From: IMCC26256 sp046081705
Lineage (GTDB): Bacteria > Actinomycetota > Acidimicrobiia > IMCC26256
Direction: 5' to 3'
Assembly: GCA_046081705.1 (NCBI GenBank)
Contig: JBJTWK010000081.1
Location: 29,784-93,783 of the forward strand
DNA length: 64,000 bases
The notes beneath the pieces are model-generated. The model did no database searches. It saw only the letters and a list, made by a program, of their open reading frames with translations, and was not told the DNA's origin. Below, one piece after another: positions 50,301 to 58,058 of this stretch (the stretch's first letter is position 1; each line of letters starts with the position of its first letter). Made by a program: the position numbers and the translations under genes.

Positions 50301-51068
50301 GAGGTCGCGCACCCCGACGAACGCGAGGCTCAGCTGACGGTGCTCACCCGGGATCGCCCCGGCCGCGAGCAGGTCACGCACCGGCTCCGGCACGCACGCG
50401 CGCGCGATCTGCGGGTCCACCTCCCCGTCGAAGTCACCGTCGTCGGTCCCCGGGTCGAGCGGCACCCGGAGGAGACGCGCCATGCCCGTACCGGTCGGCC
50501 TCGACCACGCGGCCGGGAGGAGCGCTGCGGTCTCGGGTGTCACGAGGACCTGGGTGGCCTCGGCCTCCTTCTCGGCCGCGAGCGCGCGACTGATGTGCTC
50601 GCCGAGCGCGAGGACGACGCACTGACGCGACCCGAGGCGGGCGAAGGTCGCCGGCCCCGCGTGCATGCCGACCGACATCCGGAGGCGGACCCGGCCGATC
50701 TCCGATGTGATCGATCCGTGGTCCCGGATGAACCGCTGCATCGCCACCGCGGCGTGGGCGGCTCGGACCGGGTGCCCGTCACCGGTGAAGTGCACGAGGA
50801 TCGCGTCGCCGCTGAACTGCAGGACGTCCCCGCCCTGCGCTCGTGCGGCGGTGATGAGCCCGACGAAGAGCATGTCGGCGATCTCCGTGATCGCTTCGGC
50901 TCCCTCGGGCCCGAGGCGGGCGAGGCGCTCGGTCAGGCGGGTGTACCCCGAGACGTCGAAGAACCCCAGCGTCCCGTCGACGACCTGGAAGGGCACGCCG
51001 TCGGGCCACCGGTGTGCGAGCCGCGACCCGAAGACCGCGAGCCGCCCGTCTCCCCCCGCGCCGACCAC
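47319..51068 (-). CDS. Soluble-adenylyl-cyclase-like protein with STAND-type ATPase and TPRs
   Basis: About 1249 residues arranged like mammalian soluble adenylyl cyclase. Cyclase domain 1 has both metal Asps (LGFFDVSGYTRLTERL and LQFSGDAILVHF). Domain 2 (starting LSLAFVGVRDLDGRL) keeps the ribose-binding Asn and Arg in SISGDATNLAARIM, but I do not see the adenine-specifying Lys. An ATPase follows, with Walker A GPAGIGKTRL and Walker B-like TLVLDSFGGFDD, then about 500 residues of TPR-like helices (LYGTDDEE-type end, ALRARRAVLAESVGIVRSLA). It would make a cyclic nucleotide, or sense and sequester ligands if inactive. GTG 51068 is supported by GGAGGA (51079-51084). Confidence 0.85.
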   Translation of the reverse strand: MVGAGGDGRLAVFGSRLAHRWPDGVPFQVVDGTLGFFDVSGYTRLTERLARLGPEGAEAITEIADMLFVGLITAARAQGGDVLQFSGDAILVHFTGDGHPVRAAHAAVAMQRFIRDHGSITSEIGRVRLRMSVGMHAGPATFARLGSRQCVVLALGEHISRALAAEKEAEATQVLVTPETAALLPAAWSRPTGTGMARLLRVPLDPGTDDGDFDGEVDPQIARACVPEPVRDLLAAGAIPGEHRQLSLAFVGVRDLDGRLANDGAVATVERLQALAVEIERVQDEYGLLWVGADALPGAADFVLVAGSPVAHEDDEDRLLVAAREILDADLGLDLAIGVNRGRNFTGDVGHPQRRTYSISGDATNLAARIMAHAAPGQLLVHAPLLQRVRGRVRTEPCAPFRAKGKAAPVETVDLIEIRSAADVADARATPMVGRDAEAAALLAALEAGEVIEVTGPAGIGKTRLVDEVVAARGGRVVRVTGEPYAKHRPLAAARKLVRRALMIDDDASPGAAGAALAARVAAHAARLGPWLPLLAEAIGATAGRTAEVDALGPDFVADRRDEVVAELLAASLDPGTTLVLDSFGGFDDASQSLARRLARQVGLGAPFGVVIAHRDECDLDDLDRRRLELAALGAAAARDLVIDLTDDAPIGEHVLERVLVLGAGNPFFLRGLAGAAQSGGALPETVERVVAAGIDAVPTRPRLLLREAAVLGRRVDLGLLADVIGDPGAAQEDAWVGTEEFVVVADGVAEFREPAFREIAYEGLSLTRRRALHAAVAHRLAGGATPDAALLAFHAVTGRALDLAWEWTRRALRDAVDRSAPVDGYALAVDAIGVADRIDRVDRSEVVALCEEAGDLAYRIGERDAAQRWFARAQRLTEDPSVERARVLRKRGEVTARGGALPQSLRWYRRAISTCARCADSPAKESEEIEAHLAYASTLHHQDRNRAALGVSLRVLERAEVIGGERAAQALLQAATMTAFLGHPDGEPYATRARTAMARSGDDFRRACLDLNLGVANMDADRPAPALDLFRSAAEAFGRCGDADGAALSIHNRGECLAGLGRYDEAVADFSDAQRRFRAIGSRDGLLLARSGLGRAAAWRRDSARALELLEDVLEGFRALGHASWAVDTELRIAEAHLLAGDDAAARVALDSARPRVDQLERTGMLPIWFARLDAALLARAGDVLRAAAAVRGTLSAAAAQGLPVEEVAAIDTLLALLGTDDEETQALRARRAVLAESVGIVRSLAVV

Positions 51069-51138
51069 CGTGGAGCCGTCCTCCGTCGAACCGGCGAGCC
51101 ACCGCCCGCGCCGTGACGCGGACGGTAGCGCGCGGAAC

Positions 51139-54100
51139 TCAGTCGTCGTTGAGGATGGTGACGGTACCGACGGAGCGCAGGACACCGGTTCCGGTGAGCA
51201 CGACCTGGAACGTCTCGTCGGCCTCGTTCGCCGTGTCGGGCTGGATCGGGATGCTGAGGACCTTCCAGTACGAGGCCGCTTCGAACTTCAGCGTGCCGGA
51301 GGTCTTCACGTAGTCGCCCGTCGCACCGGCCCGGGCCGCTTCGGTCGCGCCTCCCGCCACCGTGCGCGTCGTGTAGTTCACCGACACCGCCTTGGACTGC
51401 GGACCCGAGAGCCGTACGAGCAGTTCCACGTTGCGGGTCCCGGTGTTGCCCTCGACGATCTTCGCGTCGCCGATGGTGATGCGCGGCTGCACCATCGTGA
51501 TGCCGTCGTCGTTGAGGATCACGCCGGTACCGACCGAACGACCGAGGGGCACGACCGTGGCCTTCGTGAGCACGAGTTCCATGCGCTCGTCCGACTCAGC
51601 CGTGAGATCCGGCGTCACGTTCACCTCCACCGTCGCGGCGAGCGATCCGGCCGGGATCGTCACCGAGGCGTTCGTGGCGGCCTTGAAGTCCGAGCCCGGG
51701 CTGGCCGGGACCACCCCGGTCGAGGCCGTGACCGTCCGGGTCGAGTAGGTGACCACCACGTTCGAGGTCTGTGCGGCGGTCAGGGTGACCCGGAAGCGCA
51801 GCGACCCGTTCTTCGAGTCACCCTCCCCGACGCTGCTGTCCCCCACGTTGACGCTCACCCGCGCCAGACCCGGGATGGTCGCGGTGCCGAGGGGCTTGGC
51901 GAGGTCGGCGTTCGTCGCCGAGTCGACCACGAGTCCGAAGGACTCCGTGAACTCGCGTTCGGTGTCCGCGAGCACCGGCACCTCGACCACCTTGGTGGTC
52001 TCGCCGGGTGCGAACGTCAATCGCCCGGCGACCGGCAGGAAGTCCGAGAGCGCCGTCGCCGAGGCGTCCGCCGTCCGGTACGCGACCGTGACCGGTACGG
52101 AGGTCGCGGCGCTCAGCGTGACCGGGAACGACGCGTTCGCCGTCCCGGTCGCGGGCTCGGCGATCGTGATGTCGCCCACGGTCACCGTCGGTCGCACGAC
52201 GGCCGGGAAGAGCGAGCCCTTGTTCGAGGCCACGCCCACGTTCCCGTTCACGTCGACCACCTGCACGTAGTAGGGGGTCGTCGTGGCCGACGACGCGACC
52301 GTCGCGGTCCCGGTCCACCGGGTCCCCGCCCCTGCGGTGAGGTCGACCCGACGCCAACCCGTCGAGTCCCGGAAGAGGACGACGACGCGCCCGATGCCGG
52401 CGCCGTCGGCGGCGTCGACGTCGAACGTCGCGACGCGGGTCGTGCCGTTCACCCGGGCGTCGACTCCGAGGATCGTCGGCTCGGTGAAGTCACCACTCGC
52501 CGAGTAGAGGACGCTGCCCTCGACCCGGGAGAAGAGTTCCTGCGTGCCGGTGCCCGCGGTGTCGCGCGAGCCGTTCGACTCGAACCGGCCGGGGGTGAGC
52601 ACGATGCGCTGCCGCTGCTTCGGTCCGTTCGTGGCGAACGGAGCCCCCGACGGATCGGAGTAGGTGCTGATCGTTGCGAAGCGGGCCGGGAACGCCACAT
52701 CACCGGCCACGATCTCGGGCGCGGTGGCCGCGTCGTCGACCGTCGCGCGAGCCCACGCGGCGTCGAACCCGGTCAGCGGATTGCCCGCATCGGTGAGCGC
52801 CGTGATGAGCGCACCGTGGGCCGGGAGCAACTGCCCGTTCGTCCGCGCCGTGACGTCGCGGTCGACGCGGGGCTGCGTGGGCCGGCCGGGGAGCGTGAGC
52901 GGCAATTGGCCGGCGACCTCGTACCACGCACCGTCCGGACCGGTGCGCTGGGTCAGCGCGCCCGACATCGGGATGGCGGCGGCTCCCGGGTTCGCCTGGT
53001 CGTAGACGAACGACGCCGACGACACCCCACCGGTACCGGCGGTCGGCGTCACGTCGGTGGGCGCCGGACGCGTGACCGCCGCCCCACCCACCCTGAAGAA
53101 CGGGAGGCCGTACAGGTTCATGCTCTCGAGCACCTTGTCGTCGTAGGTGCCGTAGAGACCCTGGGTCGAGAAGTACGTCTGCTTCGCCCGGACGAGGGCA
53201 TCACCGATGGTCACTGCGCCGTCGAGCTCGCCCGCGAAGAACCCGATGAGACGGTCGTGGAGCTGCACGCCCGAGTCGTCGCCGTACCCGAACCCGGTCG
53301 CTGCGAGGTACACAGCACCTCGGGCGAGCAACTGCTCCGGGAAGTCGGCGCCCCCGCGGGCATCGCTGAGTCCGGCGTGGCACCCCATCGAGAACACGAG
53401 GTTGGTACCGGCCGGGAGCGCGGCCGCGAGTTCGGCCGGGGTGAAGAGATCCGCCCCGTCGGCGGAGCCCTGGGCCGAGACGCCCGACAGGTGGTCGGCG
53501 TGCATGAACAGGTTGGTCACCCTCGCCTGGGTGGCCGCGATGCTGCCGGCACCCGTGAGGAGGTTCGCGCTCGTCCACGTGTCGTTGATGAGTTCGACCG
53601 GCGTCACGGGGTCGTCCCCGTTCGCCGTCGTGAGCTTCGTCGCCAACGTCGACTTCACCGCGGTCGCCCCGGGCTTCATCCAGTCGTAGCCCGTCACGAG
53701 GGCCTTCGACGGGTCGAGCACACCACCACTGGTGAGGTAGGTGTCGATCACCTCGGTCATCTGCGCCGGGGTCTCGACGAGACGTCCGACGGCGAGATCT
53801 TCGACGTACAGGCGCCGGTTGAGCCACGGGATCGGGTCGAGGTCGCCGTACGCCGCGTCCGTGAGGAAGTGGCTCGTGGCGAACGCCGCGCCGATCGGCG
53901 AGCCGGGATCGAACGCGTCGGCGTACTGCGACTCGTTCCCCGAGCGCGTCGTGTCGACCGCACGGGCCATCGGGACCACGTCGTCGGAGCCGACGACGAC
54001 CACGTTCGCGATCTGCGGGTGCGCCGCCACCCCGGGCAGGGAACCGTTGCGCAGCCCCTGCACGAGTTCGGAGATGCGTCGCACCACCGTGTTCGTGAGG

Positions 54101-57100
54101 GTCGGGTCGCACGGCTTCGCCGCGAGCGCCGCGTACGCACCGGCCACATCCGGGTACCCGGCGTTGCGGGCGGGGCTCGAGCCCTCAACCGGGAGCACGA
54201 CGCCCCGTACGGAGGGATCGGCGGCGAGCGTCGCCACCTTCGCGAGCAGCGCGCTCACATCGGCCCCTGGGAACTGGTCCCCGAGGCGCTGGAGGTTGAC
54301 GAGGAACACCGTCCGGACGTCGGCCGGGACCGTCGTGAGGTCCGGCAACGTGCCCGGCGCCCCCGAGAACGGGTGGTCGTACGGCAGGCACTGCGGCACG
54401 GCCGTGGCCGCGACCTCACGGACCCGGAGCACGTACGGCAGGTTCGAGACCGCCCCGCGGTAGGCGCTCACCTGCACGAAGTTCGCGCCACGACCGATCG
54501 CGTTCTCCTCATCCACCACGCTCGACGTCGCCGAACGCGCCACGACCGTGGTGCCGGCCGGTGCCCCGACCGGTACATCGGCGGAGAGTTCAGGTCGAGG
54601 CGCGACCTGATTGCTGGTCGGATCGATGCCCTCATCGTCGATCGGCGCCACCTGCGGCGCGATCGCGCGCGAGGCCACCGGGCTGATCCCACTCGTCGGG
54701 GTGTCCTGCGGCGGACCGAACAGCACGAGGTCGCCGTCCCCGGCGAGATGGCTGAGACGGACACCCACCTGGGTGTCGACCGATCGGGGCGAGAACGAGT
54801 AGAGGTCGACGTCGCCGCCGTCGGCGAGGTAGCCGAACTGCAGGCGGTCGGACGCGATGGACGCCGCAGTCCCCGCGTTCGATCCGGGGTCGGTGCCCTC
54901 CACCACCCGGACCTCGAGCGGGGTCGCGTCCGTTCCGACGGTCTCGACCTCGACGCGGGCCGAGACCTGACCGGCCCCGAGCCCGAGGCTCGGGATCACC
55001 CGAGCGACGACCGAGTAGTTCGTGTTCGAGGTCACTCCGGACACGCCGACGATGAGCAGCGTCGCGTCCTCGCTCACCTGCTCGTCGAGGACGCGGACCG
55101 TCGGGGTGCCCGTCCCGGTCACCCGCAACGGCGCGAGCCCCGACCGGACCGTCGGGTCGAGGCGGAACCCGGCCGGCATCCGCACCAGCACGCGGGCGTC
55201 GAGGCCGGCGATGGTCCCCGTGGCCTGCGCCTGGAAGGTGGTGGTGTAGTCGACCGTCGTCACCGGGTCGGCGAAGCGCGCGAGCCCCGCGGCCTCGAGG
55301 TCGAGTTCCTCCCACGGGAAGTCGATCGCATCGAGGTAGCCGGTGACGACGTCGTTGACGGTGATCCCGTACAGCACGATCGAGCCGAGATCGGAGAGCG
55401 CCAGCGGTCCCAGCGCCGGGTCCTTGAAGTGCTTGCCGAGATCGGCGAGGGTCGCCGTCGGCCGGATCGCCCCGGCGTCGACCGCCGCACCGAGGTCCGC
55501 ACCCGGGCAGGTGAACGACGCGGAACAGACCGCGAACACGGCGAGTTCCGCATCCGTGAAGTCGTCGAGCGGCACCGCACGGAGCGCCGATGCGGTACGG
55601 ACCGCACCGTCGAGCGCCGAGGCGCCGAGCCGGGTCACGTAGAGGTTCAGGTCGTCGAGCAGGGTGTCGAGGACGGGTGCGCTCTGCAGCTGGAGGGTGA
55701 AGAAGTTCCGTCCGACATCGATCTGACGGAGCTCCGGGTGCTCGGCGAGCAGCAGCGCCGCATCCGGGATCATGTCGAGTTCCATGAGCGTGCGGCCCGT
55801 GCCGTCCGCACCGAACTCGGCGCAGGTCCGGCCGGTGACCGACGCGAACTGCGTGCACCACGGCACGAACGGCGCGGCGGTGAGGTCGCTCACCGGCGTG
55901 TTGCCGAGTTCGAAACCGACGGGCGTGATCGCGATGAGCGGCGAGTCGTCGAGCACGAGGTCGCCGACCGTCAGATCGGCGAGCGCCGGCGAAGCGGCCT
56001 GCGCGGTGTAGAGGTCGAGCAGTGCCCCGACGCTCACCGACTGGATCGGGATGCCGTCCAACGGCGTGCCCGCAAGCAGGGCCGGCCAACCCCCATCCGT
56101 CGTCACGCCGATCTGGGACAGCGGCGCGTCGCGGACCGCATCGACGGTCCCGAGCCGGGTGGCGAGCGACGACACGAGCGTGCTGGCGACGTCCCGGAGC
56201 CTGGTCCCGCCGGGCCGCAACCTCGTGCCCCCCGGCCGCAGCTTCGTCCCGCCGGGTCGCAACTTGGTGCCCCCCGGCCGCAACTTGGTGCCCCCCGGAG
56301 CGGTCGACACGTCGAGTCCGAACCCGCGCAGGGCATCCGTGGGGATCGCGTTGATCGCCACGCTCGTCGCTCCCGGCGGCGTGTTCAGGGTGCTCGCCGC
56401 CAGGCTGACGGTCACGCCCGTGAGCGCGTTCCCGAAGCGCGTCACGTAGACGTCCTCGGCGCCCGCGAACGTGTTCGTGTCCGCCGCGATGAGCGGATCG
56501 GGCGAGGTGAACACGACGGTCGGGCGCGCCTGCGCGATCATCACCGTGCGCACGCGCGCGTCGGTCCCGCCGGAGTCCTTCACGGTCAACGAGGTCCCGT
56601 CCGTGAACCGCACGTACCCCGTCATGAGCGGGAAGTCGATGTCGTTGATGTAGGAGACCGTCCCGTCGTTCGCCACGTCCGGCGCGCCGGCCCAGCTCGT
56701 CGGGACGGCGTTCGACATGAGGGTGAAGCCGCCGTCGGCCGCCTCGTCGTACACACCGTTGTTGTTGCCGTCACGATCACGGCGGTAGACCCGGCTCGTG
56801 CCGGTCGCCGACGGGAGGGACGCATCGTCGCTGGCGATGGTGACGAATCGCCCGTTCGCGCTCATCGCACCGAACGATCCGCCGGCGAACGTGGCGAGCC
56901 CGGCGTTGCGGGCCGCCGCCGTCGAGGTACCGGTGTTCCGGTCCCAGATCGCGACGTCGGGCCGTGCGTTCGTGTCGGCCGCGTTGATGCCGGACACGGT
57001 CGAGAACGCCACGAAGCGACCGTCGTCACTCACCCGCGGTCCGCAGGCCCGCACCGCGCTGCCGTAGGCGAGGTACCCGCACGACGTCGTGGAGGTGAGC

Positions 57101-57936
57101 ACCGAGCCGCCGCCCCCCCGACTCACCCAGGTCGTGGACACGCCGCCGGGCTCATCGAACACGCCGTTCGCGTCGGCATCGCGGTCACGCAACCACACGA
57201 CGTTGAAGTAGCTGCCCTCGATCTGCGGGCCGCCGAACGACGGTGCATCGGATTCGAACGCCACGAACCGACCCGTCGAGGAGATCGACGAGCGACCGGT
57301 GGTGCAGCCGTCGGCCGGGACGCTCTCGGTCGATCCGAGCGTGCCCGTCGCACTCACGAGTCGCGTGGCCGTCGCACCCGGTTCGTCGAGGATGCCATCG
57401 CCGTCGGTGTCACGGTCGCGGACGTAGACCTCGACCCCGTCGCAGCCGTCACTCCCGGCGATGCCCGGGAGGATGCTCCCGAGCGCGGTGAAGGTGACGT
57501 ACCGACCCGTCGCGCTGATCGAGGGATCCGCGGCGCTGTAGGGCTGGAGACCGGTCTCGCCCCGACTGACGAGGTGCGTCTCCCCCGAGACGAGGTCGCG
57601 GACGTACACGTCCTCCTGACCGAAGTTCGAGTCCTCGGGAACGAGGGACCCGCGCGTGACGAACGCCACGTGCTGTCCGTCGGCCGAGATCGCCGGTGCG
57701 CAGTCCTTGGCCGACCACAGACCGTCGTAGTTGCTGCACGAGCCGTTCGTGATCTGCTCGCCGTCGGGCCCGACGCTCGCACGCTCGAGACTCAGCGCGA
57801 TGGGCGCGGCGCCGGCGCCCGGCGCCGTCGCGAGTTCGATGCCCACCATGCCGCTGACCCCGATGACGGCGGCGAGCAGCGCCGAGCCGATACGACGGAT
57901 CGGCCCGCCGCGCGAGATGTCCTGCCGTGCCTGCAC
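51139..57936 (-). CDS. Giant secreted propeller/C25-peptidase/Calx-beta protein
   Basis: A 2265-residue extracellular protein. A signal peptide ends near PGAGA (about residue 45). Residues about 50-510 are PD40/TolB-like propeller blades (SSTGRFVAFESD) with inserted DxDxDG loops such as RDRDTDGDGILDEP. Five PGGTKLR/PGGTRLR heptads follow (about 546-580), then a long unassigned region. About 1300-1600 is a C25 (gingipain)-like domain: VVVVGSDDVVPMAR, LYVEDLAVGRLVETP, catalytic-type His1479 in LFMHADHLSG and Cys1519 in FSMGCHAGLSD. Three Calx-beta domains (start TVGDITIAEPATG, NVGDSSVGEGDSK, TIGDAKIVEGNTG) end the protein without a sorting signal. It is likely a Ca-binding surface protease. The GTG at 57936 follows a GC-rich GGGGG site. 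Confidence 0.82.
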   Translation of the reverse strand: MQARQDISRGGPIRRIGSALLAAVIGVSGMVGIELATAPGAGAAPIALSLERASVGPDGEQITNGSCSNYDGLWSAKDCAPAISADGQHVAFVTRGSLVPEDSNFGQEDVYVRDLVSGETHLVSRGETGLQPYSAADPSISATGRYVTFTALGSILPGIAGSDGCDGVEVYVRDRDTDGDGILDEPGATATRLVSATGTLGSTESVPADGCTTGRSSISSTGRFVAFESDAPSFGGPQIEGSYFNVVWLRDRDADANGVFDEPGGVSTTWVSRGGGGSVLTSTTSCGYLAYGSAVRACGPRVSDDGRFVAFSTVSGINAADTNARPDVAIWDRNTGTSTAAARNAGLATFAGGSFGAMSANGRFVTIASDDASLPSATGTSRVYRRDRDGNNNGVYDEAADGGFTLMSNAVPTSWAGAPDVANDGTVSYINDIDFPLMTGYVRFTDGTSLTVKDSGGTDARVRTVMIAQARPTVVFTSPDPLIAADTNTFAGAEDVYVTRFGNALTGVTVSLAASTLNTPPGATSVAINAIPTDALRGFGLDVSTAPGGTKLRPGGTKLRPGGTKLRPGGTRLRPGGTRLRDVASTLVSSLATRLGTVDAVRDAPLSQIGVTTDGGWPALLAGTPLDGIPIQSVSVGALLDLYTAQAASPALADLTVGDLVLDDSPLIAITPVGFELGNTPVSDLTAAPFVPWCTQFASVTGRTCAEFGADGTGRTLMELDMIPDAALLLAEHPELRQIDVGRNFFTLQLQSAPVLDTLLDDLNLYVTRLGASALDGAVRTASALRAVPLDDFTDAELAVFAVCSASFTCPGADLGAAVDAGAIRPTATLADLGKHFKDPALGPLALSDLGSIVLYGITVNDVVTGYLDAIDFPWEELDLEAAGLARFADPVTTVDYTTTFQAQATGTIAGLDARVLVRMPAGFRLDPTVRSGLAPLRVTGTGTPTVRVLDEQVSEDATLLIVGVSGVTSNTNYSVVARVIPSLGLGAGQVSARVEVETVGTDATPLEVRVVEGTDPGSNAGTAASIASDRLQFGYLADGGDVDLYSFSPRSVDTQVGVRLSHLAGDGDLVLFGPPQDTPTSGISPVASRAIAPQVAPIDDEGIDPTSNQVAPRPELSADVPVGAPAGTTVVARSATSSVVDEENAIGRGANFVQVSAYRGAVSNLPYVLRVREVAATAVPQCLPYDHPFSGAPGTLPDLTTVPADVRTVFLVNLQRLGDQFPGADVSALLAKVATLAADPSVRGVVLPVEGSSPARNAGYPDVAGAYAALAAKPCDPTLTNTVVRRISELVQGLRNGSLPGVAAHPQIANVVVVGSDDVVPMARAVDTTRSGNESQYADAFDPGSPIGAAFATSHFLTDAAYGDLDPIPWLNRRLYVEDLAVGRLVETPAQMTEVIDTYLTSGGVLDPSKALVTGYDWMKPGATAVKSTLATKLTTANGDDPVTPVELINDTWTSANLLTGAGSIAATQARVTNLFMHADHLSGVSAQGSADGADLFTPAELAAALPAGTNLVFSMGCHAGLSDARGGADFPEQLLARGAVYLAATGFGYGDDSGVQLHDRLIGFFAGELDGAVTIGDALVRAKQTYFSTQGLYGTYDDKVLESMNLYGLPFFRVGGAAVTRPAPTDVTPTAGTGGVSSASFVYDQANPGAAAIPMSGALTQRTGPDGAWYEVAGQLPLTLPGRPTQPRVDRDVTARTNGQLLPAHGALITALTDAGNPLTGFDAAWARATVDDAATAPEIVAGDVAFPARFATISTYSDPSGAPFATNGPKQRQRIVLTPGRFESNGSRDTAGTGTQELFSRVEGSVLYSASGDFTEPTILGVDARVNGTTRVATFDVDAADGAGIGRVVVLFRDSTGWRRVDLTAGAGTRWTGTATVASSATTTPYYVQVVDVNGNVGVASNKGSLFPAVVRPTVTVGDITIAEPATGTANASFPVTLSAATSVPVTVAYRTADASATALSDFLPVAGRLTFAPGETTKVVEVPVLADTEREFTESFGLVVDSATNADLAKPLGTATIPGLARVSVNVGDSSVGEGDSKNGSLRFRVTLTAAQTSNVVVTYSTRTVTASTGVVPASPGSDFKAATNASVTIPAGSLAATVEVNVTPDLTAESDERMELVLTKATVVPLGRSVGTGVILNDDGITMVQPRITIGDAKIVEGNTGTRNVELLVRLSGPQSKAVSVNYTTRTVAGGATEAARAGATGDYVKTSGTLKFEAASYWKVLSIPIQPDTANEADETFQVVLTGTGVLRSVGTVTILNDD
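56195..56299 (-). repeat. Five 21-bp tandem repeats encoding PGGTKLR heptads
   Basis: Five in-frame 21-bp units beginning at 56195, 56216, 56237, 56258 and 56279. The last two plus-strand units differ only at the final base and the others by several substitutions, mostly synonymous or K/R changes. They encode consecutive PGGTKLR or PGGTRLR within the giant secreted protein. Confidence 0.9.
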
Positions 57937-57977
57937 CGTGCGCCCCCCGCCCACGGCCGGATGCCGCGATCCGGCCG

Positions 57978-58007
57978 AAATTACCCACGGAGGGTGGTAC
58001 CCGGCAA
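57978..58007 (-). promoter_or_regulatory. Promoter of the giant secreted protein gene
   Basis: On the minus strand, TTGCCG (58002-58007) and TAATTT (57978-57983) are separated by 18 nt, about 40 nt upstream of the GTG. This is a local AT-rich patch in very GC-rich DNA. Confidence 0.5.
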
Positions 58008-58058
58008 GACCCAGCACTGCGGAGCGTGGCGGGACTCTGACGGCGTGGCCCGCCCGGA

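Noticed and set aside
47655..51116. A 1153-codon plus-strand frame opposite the cyclase gene
   Set aside because: Composition and lack of domains mark it as the antisense shadow of a clear cyclase/ATPase/TPR protein.
56195..56299. Possible CRISPR-like array
   Set aside because: The 21-bp units are contiguous without spacers and are in frame within a gene, so this is a protein-coding tandem repeat.
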